Shown: positions 52,178 through 59,715 of the stretch, piece after piece
How the letters are laid out: each line of letters begins with the position of its first letter
How positions within the stretch are numbered: the first letter of the stretch is position 1
NCBI RefSeq assembly: GCF_018599195.1
Contig: NZ_JAHFVK010000002.1
Span: 248,001 to 312,000, forward strand
Reading direction: 5' to 3'
DNA: 64,000 nt
Origin: Croceibacterium selenioxidans
Lineage (GTDB): Bacteria > Pseudomonadota > Alphaproteobacteria > Sphingomonadales > Sphingomonadaceae
Program-made: the position numbers and the translations under genes
The notes under the pieces: generated by a model
What the model saw: the letters and a program-made list of their open reading frames with translations, nothing else
The model's database searches: none
Told to the model about the DNA's origin: nothing

Positions 52178-55100
52178 TCAGAATTCGGCTTTCACGCTCA
52201 GGAAAGCGCGCCGGCCGAAATAGTCGTACTGCGACGCGTAGGGCGCCTGCCCGACAGTGGCGATCACGCCGCTGTTGAGCGAGTTGGAACCCGCCACGGT
52301 GACCCGCGGAGGCTTGGTATCGAACAAGTTGGCGACACCGCCCGAGAGGGTGAAATTGCCAAACTCCTTCTGGACGGAAAGCGTATGGTAGAAGGTCGCC
52401 TCGGCCGTGACGTCGACGCAGACCGGCTCATTGACGCCGTTGACGACGTTGTAGCCACGGAATCTCCGGCAAAGGGACCCGTTGACGTCAATGTAGTCCT
52501 GCTCGTTGTCGGACTTGCCGATGACGTCGAGGCCATAGAGAACCCGCCAGGTCTGGTCCGGGCTCCGCCACATCAGCACGAAGTCGCCCACCCACTTGGG
52601 CTCGCCCACTTCGCCATTGTCGTCAGTCAGGTTGCCGTCGAACAACTCGATTTCGTCACGCAACTGCCAGTTCATCTGCGAAGTCAGCTGGAGTGAACCG
52701 TACTGGCCGATTTCCTGGGTGATATCGACGGTGAGGTCGATGCCCTCATTGCGCTGGCTGTTGACGTTGATGAACCTGGCCGCGACCGTGTTGACGTTGA
52801 GTTCGCCCGACACACCCGTTGGGTAGCGTGTGAAGAGTTGGCACAGCGGTTCGTCTGGGAAGAACTCCGAGTTATAACAGCCGTTTACGATCTCCGAAGC
52901 GGCCAGGGTCGCGATCTCACCCTTGATCTTGATATCGTAGTAATCGAGCGCGACGTTGAACTTCGTGTCGGGGAGAAAATCGAACTCCGGACGCAAGATG
53001 ATGCTGGCAGTCTTCGCCGAAGACGTTTCGGGATCCAGCAGGCCGAGACCGCCACCGGTGGAAACCTCTACGCCAACACCGGCACCGGAATGGTTGCCGG
53101 GCATGGCGGGCAGAAGTCCCGGAATGCCCGCTCGGCAGTTATCATAAACCCGCTGGGATACGGAGCCCGCTGCGAGCGCGTCGTCGAGGTTGATGCAGGG
53201 GTCGACCTGGCGCTGCGTGCGGAACGAGGTCTGGTCCGCCAGGAACAGCTCGTAGAGCGCGGGCGCGCGGAACGAGGTGCCGTAGCGCGCGCGGAACTGC
53301 AGCCATTCGGTGACCTCCCAGTTGGCGCCGACACTGTAAGTCCAGTTGCCGTTGTCGGTGTCGGACTCGCCGTCGCTGGCGCGAGTGGCTGTCACGTTTG
53401 TGACGCGGCCCGAAGCCGACAGGGTGAAGGCCTGAATGCCCGGAATGTCGCGAAGAACCGGGATCTCGACTTCGCCGAAGGCTTCCCAGGTCTTGCTGTT
53501 GCCGGCGGTGATACCGGCGCTGGTCAGCCCCCAGCTGTTGCCATTGCGGGTTTGTTCGCCCGGTGTGTCGTTGATGGAGTCATGGCGGCCCGAGACACCA
53601 AGGGCGGCCTGAACTTCTCCGTACGGCAGCTCGAACAGCGGACCGTCGACCGAGAATTCACCCACCCACTGGTCGTAGACAGTTGAGCCGACGTCGACGC
53701 CGAACAGCATCCTTCGCTGCTCAGCAGTCAAGTTTCCGCGCAGGAATTCCGGATCGGTCCAGTTGATATCCACACACGGCTGGCCGGCAGCCAGAGTCAC
53801 CCCGACGCACGAGCTCGTTCGGAAGTCGTGCAGGTCTACGGCATCAGCGTAGATAATGTCAGTTTCGTAGGTGCCGTCAGAGTGGCTGTATTGCACGTAG
53901 CCGTTGTAGCCCCAGTCCTTGAGCCAGCCGAACTGGCCGTCGATCCAGGCGACACCGCGGGTGTAATCGACGTCGATCCGCGTACCGAAGTGGTCAGTGA
54001 TCGCGGTCGGACTGATGAACCATGGGCCCTCCCAGCCGGGCGAGAACGGATCTCCGAAACCAGGCGCGAGCGGCCCGAAGTCATTGGTGAAGCCGGTGAG
54101 GTAGTAGAATTGGCGATAGCTTTCGGTTTCGGTCTTGCGTTTGTTGTAGAGCAGCTCGAACCCGACCTCGGTACTGTCATCGATGTTCCAGGCTCCATCC
54201 AGGTATGCGGTGAAGCGTTCCTGCTTAGGCTGCAGGGTCTCATTGAGCATGAACGGGTGGAAGACGTTTTGGACGCTGAGCGCGTCATGCGTCTGGTCCT
54301 GTGTCAGCGGGTAGGTACTGGTGTGGCTGACGCGATAGAAACCGGCCGGTACGGTCAGGCCCCAGGTCGGATCCGCCGGCTGGCCGGTCGGAATGTTCGG
54401 GGAGATGTACTGTCCGAGATTATCGCCATAGTCCGGCTGATAGATACCGGCCTGGTTGAAATCGTAGTCGTAGACCCAGACGTGTCCCCACAACGTGTCG
54501 TTGCAGCGCGGCTTGCCGGTGCGCGGGTCGATGATGTCGGCCCGATTGCCCTGCTCGTCGAAAATATACTCTTCGGGGCAGCCCAGGTAGTCGCGGTCCT
54601 TGCGCTGCAGGAAAGACTCGCGGTTATAGTCGAGCGAGGCAAGGATATGGCCGTTGCCGAAGTTCTTGCCCCAGGTGCCGCTGATCCGGAATTCCTCGCC
54701 GCCGCTGTCGAACGGGGCGGAAACGAAGGCGTCGAGTTCGAGACCGTCGGTGTCGGTCTTGGTGATCAGGTTGACCACGCCCGCGACCGCGTCCGAACCG
54801 TAGATCGACGAAGCGCCAGTCTTGAGGATTTCGACCTGCTGCACGATCGACTGCGGCAGGACGTTAAGGTCGAATGCCGACACAGCGCCGCGCGTGCCGG
54901 CCGGACCGGCGCGACGGCTATTGAGCAGCACGAGGGTACGGTTGGCGCCCAGGCCGCGAAGCGAGATGGTCTCCGCGCCCACGCCGCCATCGGTGACGAA
55001 CGCGCCCGAAATGACCGAGGTGATCTGGGCGGAGCCGGCGGCGATCGGCGAGCTCTGCAACATGTCCGCGGTGCTGAACTGGCCCCGCGCCTGAGCGATG

Positions 55101-55342
55101 TCCGGATCGATCAGCGTCACCGGATCAGGACTGGTGAACTCGCTGCGGCGGATACGAGAACCCGTGACCACGATCGTGCCTTCGTCACCGGCGGACACGG
55201 CCTGGCCGGATTCCGGCGGCCGCACGTCGGCAGGCGGCTGTTCGGCGCTTGCCTCGTCCTGAGCCAGGACCGGGTGGGAAAGGAGTGCAATGCTTATGGC
55301 AATAGGCGCCGCGGCGCCGCGGAGGCGGGTTTGGATGTTCAC
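52178..55342 (-). CDS. TonB-dependent outer-membrane receptor
   Basis: 1054 residues from a GTG with GGGGAC upstream. A signal peptide ends near SHPVLAQ (residue 28). A TonB-box-like GTIVVTGSRIRRSEF and the plug segment VEILKTGASSIYGSDAVAGV lead into a long barrel ending in SVKAEF. Its length and loops match the large sphingomonad receptors of the oligosaccharide/peptide type. It is downstream-flanked by two sulfotransferase genes and diverges from the aldolase/DhaLK operon. No dedicated anti-sigma or sigma gene is adjacent. Confidence 0.93.
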   Translation of the reverse strand: MNIQTRLRGAAAPIAISIALLSHPVLAQDEASAEQPPADVRPPESGQAVSAGDEGTIVVTGSRIRRSEFTSPDPVTLIDPDIAQARGQFSTADMLQSSPIAAGSAQITSVISGAFVTDGGVGAETISLRGLGANRTLVLLNSRRAGPAGTRGAVSAFDLNVLPQSIVQQVEILKTGASSIYGSDAVAGVVNLITKTDTDGLELDAFVSAPFDSGGEEFRISGTWGKNFGNGHILASLDYNRESFLQRKDRDYLGCPEEYIFDEQGNRADIIDPRTGKPRCNDTLWGHVWVYDYDFNQAGIYQPDYGDNLGQYISPNIPTGQPADPTWGLTVPAGFYRVSHTSTYPLTQDQTHDALSVQNVFHPFMLNETLQPKQERFTAYLDGAWNIDDSTEVGFELLYNKRKTETESYRQFYYLTGFTNDFGPLAPGFGDPFSPGWEGPWFISPTAITDHFGTRIDVDYTRGVAWIDGQFGWLKDWGYNGYVQYSHSDGTYETDIIYADAVDLHDFRTSSCVGVTLAAGQPCVDINWTDPEFLRGNLTAEQRRMLFGVDVGSTVYDQWVGEFSVDGPLFELPYGEVQAALGVSGRHDSINDTPGEQTRNGNSWGLTSAGITAGNSKTWEAFGEVEIPVLRDIPGIQAFTLSASGRVTNVTATRASDGESDTDNGNWTYSVGANWEVTEWLQFRARYGTSFRAPALYELFLADQTSFRTQRQVDPCINLDDALAAGSVSQRVYDNCRAGIPGLLPAMPGNHSGAGVGVEVSTGGGLGLLDPETSSAKTASIILRPEFDFLPDTKFNVALDYYDIKIKGEIATLAASEIVNGCYNSEFFPDEPLCQLFTRYPTGVSGELNVNTVAARFINVNSQRNEGIDLTVDITQEIGQYGSLQLTSQMNWQLRDEIELFDGNLTDDNGEVGEPKWVGDFVLMWRSPDQTWRVLYGLDVIGKSDNEQDYIDVNGSLCRRFRGYNVVNGVNEPVCVDVTAEATFYHTLSVQKEFGNFTLSGGVANLFDTKPPRVTVAGSNSLNSGVIATVGQAPYASQYDYFGRRAFLSVKAEF

Positions 55343-55765
55343 AGATCAGTCCCCAATCACGATTCCGGCTAAGCCGGACGTTGACCCTCAATGAGATCCT
55401 GACCGATTGCTCTTTTTACCCCAGCAACGCCCGAGACCGCACTGCAGGGAAAAGGTGCTGGTGTAAGAAAATGCTTTCAATTCAAATTACGTTCAGGTTC
55501 GGCTTTCGTGGCTTTGCTGTGACAAATGCACAACAGGTTTCGCTTGAGACTGCCTTTTGCATTGCAGCGTCGAGATTGAACTGGTCTCGACTGGCCGGGC
55601 TGGCGGGATAAGGCTGCCAACTTCCGCTTGGGCCCGTCTCGTTGACAATATCTGTGGCCGCAAAGTGCGGGTATGGGTATTGGACTCTGCCGATACGCGC
55701 TCTATGCGCGGCGAGTCTCAAGCGCGCTGACGCGCGCATCGAATCATTCTGAAAGGGAGCACCCT
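55343..55765. promoter_or_regulatory. Divergent region between TBDR and aldolase operon
   Basis: This 423-base gap carries both promoters. It holds a perfect 6-bp hairpin TCCGGC-TAA-GCCGGA at 55364-55378 in the TBDR leader. A TTGACA lies at 55642-55647, but no well-spaced -10 is visible. The stretch 55465-55560 is A/T-richer than its surroundings. I see no gene in it; the in-frame extension upstream of the aldolase start does not resemble a protein. Confidence 0.4.
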
Positions 55766-56644
55766 ATGCCGCTGGTGAACATGAAGCCGTTGCTTCGCGA
55801 CGCGATGGATAACGGCTACGCGGTCGCCGCATTCAACCTCGTCGACTACGGGACGACGAAGGCGATGGTCGCGGCGGCGGAAGAGCTGAACGCTCCGGTC
55901 ATCTGCCAGACCTCGACCAAGACCATCCAGTACTGGAGCCACAAGGAAATCGTTTCCTGGGTCCGCACCGTGGCCGAAGATTCGCCCGTGCCGGTGGTTC
56001 TGCATCTCGACCACTGCAAGGACCTTGCCATGATCGAGGCTTGCGCCAAGGCCGGCTGGACCTCGATCATGATCGACGCGTCCGAGCTACCCTTCGAAGA
56101 AAACCTCGAGATGTCCAAGCGCGTGCGCGACATCGCCGAAAAGTACGGCGTCGGCATGGAAGCCGAGCTTGGCCAGATCATGGGCGTCGAGGACGACATG
56201 CATGTGGCCGAAGAGGATTCGGTCCTGACCGATCCGGAAGATGCCCAGCGTTTCTGCGACGCGCTCGACCTGTCGGCCTTCGCTTGCGCCGTCGGCACCG
56301 CGCACGGTTTCTACCATGGTGACCCGGTGGTCGACTTCGACCGCATCAAGCGCATCAACGAGCTGACCAAGACGCCGATGGCGCTGCACGGTGGCACCGG
56401 CTTGTCTGACGAGACCTTCCTCAAGGCGATCGAGCGCGGCAGCGCCAAGATCAACATCTCGACCAACCTCAAGCACGTGTTCGTGCAGAGCTTCGTCGAC
56501 TACCACACCGCCAAGCCGACCGATTTCGAGCCGCTGCGCCTGATCGACGCGCAGTATCAGGCCTGCAAGACCATGTTCTCCGGCTTCATCGAGAAGTTCG
56601 GCGGCAAGGATCGCGCGCCCGCCTATCTCTCCAAGGCCGCCTGA
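55766..56644 (+). CDS. Class II (zinc) ketose-phosphate aldolase
   Basis: 292 residues from ATG 55766, with AAAGGGAG upstream. The family's zinc and catalytic residues are visible: D82 and H83 in LHLDHCKD, H180 in GTAHGFYHG and H208 in ALHGGTG; GSAKINISTN binds the phosphate. Class II aldolases split fructose-1,6-bisphosphate, tagatose-1,6-bisphosphate or related ketose phosphates into DHAP and an aldehyde. LDHCKD differs from the LDHG found in many glycolytic enzymes, so the substrate is uncertain. It leads an operon with a CbbY-like phosphatase, DhaL and DhaK, suggesting that triose units are interconverted here. Confidence 0.85.
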   Translation: MPLVNMKPLLRDAMDNGYAVAAFNLVDYGTTKAMVAAAEELNAPVICQTSTKTIQYWSHKEIVSWVRTVAEDSPVPVVLHLDHCKDLAMIEACAKAGWTSIMIDASELPFEENLEMSKRVRDIAEKYGVGMEAELGQIMGVEDDMHVAEEDSVLTDPEDAQRFCDALDLSAFACAVGTAHGFYHGDPVVDFDRIKRINELTKTPMALHGGTGLSDETFLKAIERGSAKINISTNLKHVFVQSFVDYHTAKPTDFEPLRLIDAQYQACKTMFSGFIEKFGGKDRAPAYLSKAA

Positions 56645-56659
56645 GGGGTCTGACGAGAG

Positions 56660-57385
56660 ATGATCAAGGCACTTATTTTCGATTGCGACGGCGTGCTCGT
56701 TGACACGGAGCGCGACGCGCACCGGGTCGGCTTCAACCTGGCGTTCAAGGAAATGGGCATCGACGCCGAATGGGACGTCGATCTCTATGGCAAGCTGTTG
56801 CTGGTCGCCGGCGGCAAGGAGCGGATGCGGGCTTATTTCGACGAGTTCGGCTGGCCCGCCGGCACCGAGACCGACGCGCAGAAGGACGAACTGATCCTGG
56901 CCTTGCATAAGACCAAGACGCAGATAACGTCCGAGCTCGTGTCCACCCTGCCCGTCCGCCCCGGCATCCTGCGCATTATCGACGAGGCTATCGCGGCCGG
57001 GGTGAAGCTGGGCGTCTGCACCACGTCGAACCCCAAGTTCATCGACGCCGTGCTCGACTTGTTCGGGCCGGAACGGAAGGCGAAGTTTGACTTCGTCCAT
57101 GCCGGGGACGTGGTTTCGAAGAAGAAGCCCGATCCGGAAATCTACGAGCTGGCCAAGACGTCGCTCGGCCTACCGGTGCACGAATGCATGGTGATCGAGG
57201 ACAGCCGTAACGGCCTGCTCGCCGCCACTGGCGCCGGGCTGCCGACACTGATCACGACCAGCACTTACACGGTGGAAGAAGACTTCACCGGTGCGGTAAA
57301 GGTCGTGCCGGAGCTGGGTGATGAACCGAATGTCAATGTCAGGCTCGCCGACCTGGGCGAACTGGCGGCCGCCACTGCGGCCTGA
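56660..57385 (+). CDS. CbbY-like HAD-family phosphatase
   Basis: 241 residues. HAD motif I is IFDCDGVLVDTE with nucleophile D8 and acid/base D10. Motif II is GVCTTSN, motif III the lysine in KKKPDPEIYELA, and motif IV the acidic pair in VIEDSRNG. The cap segment VAGGKERMRAYF is typical of CbbY, which in phototrophs removes phosphate from xylulose-1,5-bisphosphate. Here it may detoxify or process a sugar bisphosphate linked to the aldolase. It starts 15 bases after the aldolase stop and ends 11 bases before DhaL. Confidence 0.85.
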   Translation: MIKALIFDCDGVLVDTERDAHRVGFNLAFKEMGIDAEWDVDLYGKLLLVAGGKERMRAYFDEFGWPAGTETDAQKDELILALHKTKTQITSELVSTLPVRPGILRIIDEAIAAGVKLGVCTTSNPKFIDAVLDLFGPERKAKFDFVHAGDVVSKKKPDPEIYELAKTSLGLPVHECMVIEDSRNGLLAATGAGLPTLITTSTYTVEEDFTGAVKVVPELGDEPNVNVRLADLGELAAATAA

Positions 57386-57396
57386 GGGAGGATGGA

Positions 57397-58077
57397 ATGA
57401 CTGAGATTTCGCAGAGCCAGATCGAGCGGGCGATTCAAACGACCTGTAAGACCGTGCTTCGCAACGAACTGTACTTCTCGGATCTCGACGGCCTGGCCGG
57501 CGACGGTGACTTCGGCACCTCGCTCGCGACCGGCTATCGCGTGATCCAGAACGACTGGAACGACATCGACAAGAGCAACATCGGCGCGATGCTGCTCAAG
57601 ATCTCCATGCTGGTGAGCAAGCACGTGGGTGGCAGCTCGGGCCCGATCTGGGGCACCGGCTTCATGAAGGCCGCGATGCTCAGCAAGGGCAAGGAAGCCG
57701 TGACCCTGCAGGAACTGACCGACATGCTCGGTTCGGCCATCGAGGGCATTCAGGCCCGCGGCGGCGCCAAGCTGGGCGACAAGACCCTGCTCGATGCGCT
57801 GATCCCGGTGCACGAGACGCTCAAGGGCCACTGCGCCAGCGCGAACCCCGACCTGGGCCGGGCGCTGTGCGATTGCGCCGATGTTGCCGAAAAGGCGATC
57901 GAAGAGACCAAGACGCTCGTCGCCCATCGCGGACGCGCCTCACAGGTTGGCGAACGCAGCGCCGGCACGCCCGATCCGGGCATCGTCTCGATCGCTGTGA
58001 TCCTGAACGACTGGTGCAAGGAATTCGGCGTCGAGCGTACCGCGACAGCCGCCGAAGTGCTCAACCAACCCGCTTGA
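57397..58077 (+). CDS. dhaL: Dihydroxyacetone kinase subunit DhaL
   Basis: 226 residues, the usual DhaL size. The nucleotide-binding aspartates lie in DLDGLAGDGDFGTSLATG (D31, D36, D38); GGSSGPIWGTGF is the other nucleotide-lid motif, and RGGAKLGDKTLLDALIP is also diagnostic. DhaL carries the ADP/ATP side of dihydroxyacetone kinase. No DhaM gene accompanies it, so the phosphate donor could be ATP directly or a phosphotransferase protein encoded elsewhere. Confidence 0.93.
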   Translation: MTEISQSQIERAIQTTCKTVLRNELYFSDLDGLAGDGDFGTSLATGYRVIQNDWNDIDKSNIGAMLLKISMLVSKHVGGSSGPIWGTGFMKAAMLSKGKEAVTLQELTDMLGSAIEGIQARGGAKLGDKTLLDALIPVHETLKGHCASANPDLGRALCDCADVAEKAIEETKTLVAHRGRASQVGERSAGTPDPGIVSIAVILNDWCKEFGVERTATAAEVLNQPA

Positions 58078-58112
58078 TTAACCGCCACTGATTTCCAGGG
58101 AGAGGAAAGCCC

Positions 58113-59108
58113 ATGAAGAAGTTCGTCAACGATCCCGCACAGTTCGTGCCCGAGTTCATGAAGGGTATCGCGCAGGCCAATCCAGACCTGCTCGACTACA
58201 CCCCCGAGTTCCAAATGATCACCCGCAAGGGCGGTCCCAACAACTCGAAGGTTTCGATCGTCCAGGGTTCGGGCTCGGGCCACGAGCCGGCGCACGTCAT
58301 GGCCGTTGGCCCGGGCATGCTGACCGGCGCCTGCCAGGGTGCCGTGTTCGCCGCTCCGCCGGTCGACGCCTGCTACGAAACGATCAAGGCCTGCGCTTCG
58401 GACGCTGGCGTGCTGGTCCTGGTCAACAACTACCAGGGCGACCGCATGGCTTGGGACATGGCCACCGAGATGGCCACGGCTGAAGACATCAACGTCAAGC
58501 AGTTCTGGATCAACGACGACGTCGCGGTCGAGGACAGCCTCTACACCGTCGGCCGCCGCGGCGTGGCCGGCAACTTCTTCGTCATCAAGGCCTGCGGCGC
58601 TGCCGCCGACCAGGGCAAGAGCCTCGACGAGGTCTATGCCATCGCCGAGAAGGTCAACAACAACGTCCGCACCATGGGCGTAGCGCTGACCAGCTGCATC
58701 CCGCCCGCCAAGGGCACGCCGATCTTCGAACTCGGCGATGACGAGATCGAAGTGGGCGTCGGCATCCATGGTGAGCCGGGCCGCCGCCGCGAGAAGATCC
58801 ACAGCGCCGACAAGATCACCGAAGAGCTGTTCGAAGCCGTCTCCAAGGACATCCCGTTCAACTCGGGGGATCGCATTGCGCTGATGATCAACGGTCTCGG
58901 TGGCACGCCGATCACCGAGCTCTACGTGATGTATGCCAAGGCTCACGACCTCGCCGAACAGGCTGGCTTCACCGTCGTGCGCAACTACGTCGGCGAATAC
59001 TGCACCAGCCTGGAAATGGCCGGCGCTTCGTTGACCATCCTGCGCCTCGACGCCGAGCTCGAAGCCCTGCTCGACGCTCCGGCCGAGACGGCTGCGCGTA
59101 TCTTCTGA
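58113..59108 (+). CDS. dhaK: Dihydroxyacetone kinase subunit DhaK
   Basis: 331 residues, full length for DhaK. The substrate-binding histidine is H219 in VGVGIHGEPGRRR, which binds the ketose covalently as a hemiaminal in characterised relatives. GSGSGHEPAHVMAVGPGML and LVNNYQGDRMAWDMA are other family signatures. It phosphorylates dihydroxyacetone or a similar short ketose. It is the last gene of the operon, 35 bases after DhaL, and a strong terminator follows. Lysine codons here are almost all AAG, suggesting high expression. Confidence 0.93.
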   Translation: MKKFVNDPAQFVPEFMKGIAQANPDLLDYTPEFQMITRKGGPNNSKVSIVQGSGSGHEPAHVMAVGPGMLTGACQGAVFAAPPVDACYETIKACASDAGVLVLVNNYQGDRMAWDMATEMATAEDINVKQFWINDDVAVEDSLYTVGRRGVAGNFFVIKACGAAADQGKSLDEVYAIAEKVNNNVRTMGVALTSCIPPAKGTPIFELGDDEIEVGVGIHGEPGRRREKIHSADKITEELFEAVSKDIPFNSGDRIALMINGLGGTPITELYVMYAKAHDLAEQAGFTVVRNYVGEYCTSLEMAGASLTILRLDAELEALLDAPAETAARIF

Positions 59109-59135
59109 TCCATCCAATCAGTCACGCAATCGAAG

Positions 59136-59172
59136 CGCCCGGTTCCGCAAGGAGCCGGGCGTTTTCGTTTTT
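59136..59172 (+). terminator. Rho-independent terminator of the DhaK operon
   Basis: CGCCCGGTTCC and GGAGCCGGGCG form an 11-bp stem (one G-T wobble) with a GCAA tetraloop, followed by TTTTCGTTTTT. It lies 27 bases after the DhaK stop codon. Confidence 0.9.
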
Positions 59173-59189
59173 GGTCAGTCATTTGCTGA

Positions 59190-59206
59190 GTTGCGCAAAA
59201 CGCAAC
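59190..59206. promoter_or_regulatory. Palindrome upstream of the 27-residue gene, site 1
   Basis: GTTGCG and CGCAAC flank a 5-base centre. It is a perfect 6-bp inverted repeat, between the DhaK terminator and the short membrane peptide gene. Confidence 0.45.
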
Positions 59207-59215
59207 ACTTGTCAT

Positions 59216-59237
59216 ATATTTCGCACTTGCGAAATAT
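59216..59237. promoter_or_regulatory. Palindrome upstream of the 27-residue gene, site 2
   Basis: ATATTTCGC and GCGAAATAT, separated by ACTT, form a perfect 9-bp inverted repeat. It lies 65 bases before the start codon of the short membrane peptide gene, overlapping the likely promoter. Its length and AT-rich arms suit a dimeric regulator. Confidence 0.55.
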
Positions 59238-59302
59238 GTTGCAATGCACCATCTGCGCGCCATCGAACACGCCACAACGGCGGTTCAAGCAGGGGAATAG
59301 CA

Positions 59303-59386
59303 ATGACCTACATGGCCAACCGCCTGATTTCGGCGGTCTTTGCTGTCTCGATCAGCACCGTGCTGTTTAGCGCCGTCCTCATCTAA
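59303..59386 (+). CDS. 27-residue single-span membrane peptide
   Basis: MTYMANRLISAVFAVSISTV and seven further residues form a 27-residue peptide: a short polar N-terminus with one arginine and a hydrophobic span to the end. AGGGGA lies six to eight bases upstream of the ATG. It has its own palindrome-rich upstream region and its own terminator (59413-59448), so it is probably a real transcription unit. I do not recognise a family. It could be a regulatory membrane micropeptide, a type I toxin-like peptide, or the leader of a decayed longer gene. Confidence 0.5.
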   Translation: MTYMANRLISAVFAVSISTVLFSAVLI

Positions 59387-59412
59387 GGACGGTATCGAGC
59401 GCAAAACAGAGG

Positions 59413-59448
59413 CGCCCGGCTCCATCTGGAGGCGGGCGTTTTTTGTTT
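59413..59448 (+). terminator. Rho-independent terminator of the 27-residue gene
   Basis: CGCCCG-G-CTCC and GGAG-G-CGGGCG pair around an ATCT loop with a single mismatch and are followed by TTTTTTGTTT. It resembles the DhaK-operon terminator closely. Confidence 0.85.
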
Positions 59449-59715
59449 AGGCCTCGGGGAAGCTGGCGCCTCGGGTCCGACAGGGCCGAGTAGCGAGTTT
59501 TGCCGCAGCCCTCGCCGCCATTCGCACTCCATGCTCGCGCAAGGCAATCCTATGGCGCCAGGACGCGCCGGCCTTCGCCCGTCCGCGGTTTTACTCTTCC
59601 GGTGTTAGGCCCGCACTCGCCCGCGGGTGAATGGCTGTGCCTGCTCCCCTCCCGCAAGCGGGAGGGGGATACCCTCCAGATCTTCCGCGAGCTGGCTCGG
59701 GGAGGATTGGCTCAA
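59449..59715. other. Intergenic stretch with one repeat
   Basis: Apart from the inverted repeat at 59646-59667, this stretch holds no gene I can support. It lies between the short peptide's terminator and the stop of the leftward dioxygenase gene. Confidence 0.5.
59646..59667. repeat. Sphingomonad-type intergenic inverted repeat
   Basis: CCCCTCCCGC and GCGGGAGGGG, separated by AA, form a perfect 10-bp inverted repeat. From memory, elements of this form (CCCCTCCCGC-N-GCGGGAGGGG) are dispersed between genes in many Sphingomonadales genomes. It lies close to the 3' end of the dioxygenase gene and could help end transcription. Confidence 0.55.

Noticed and set aside
53828-55372. 514-codon open frame on the plus strand
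   Set aside because: It is antisense to the third TBDR gene, with low-complexity Val/Ala/Arg/Asp composition and no domain signature.
55642-55690. Sigma-70 promoter of the aldolase operon from TTGACA at 55642
   Set aside because: No -10-like hexamer lies at 16-18 bases; the nearest TAT-containing stretch is 24 bases away, so the match may be chance.
57750-59117. 455-codon open frame on the minus strand
   Set aside because: It is antisense to DhaL and DhaK, which have intact active-site motifs.
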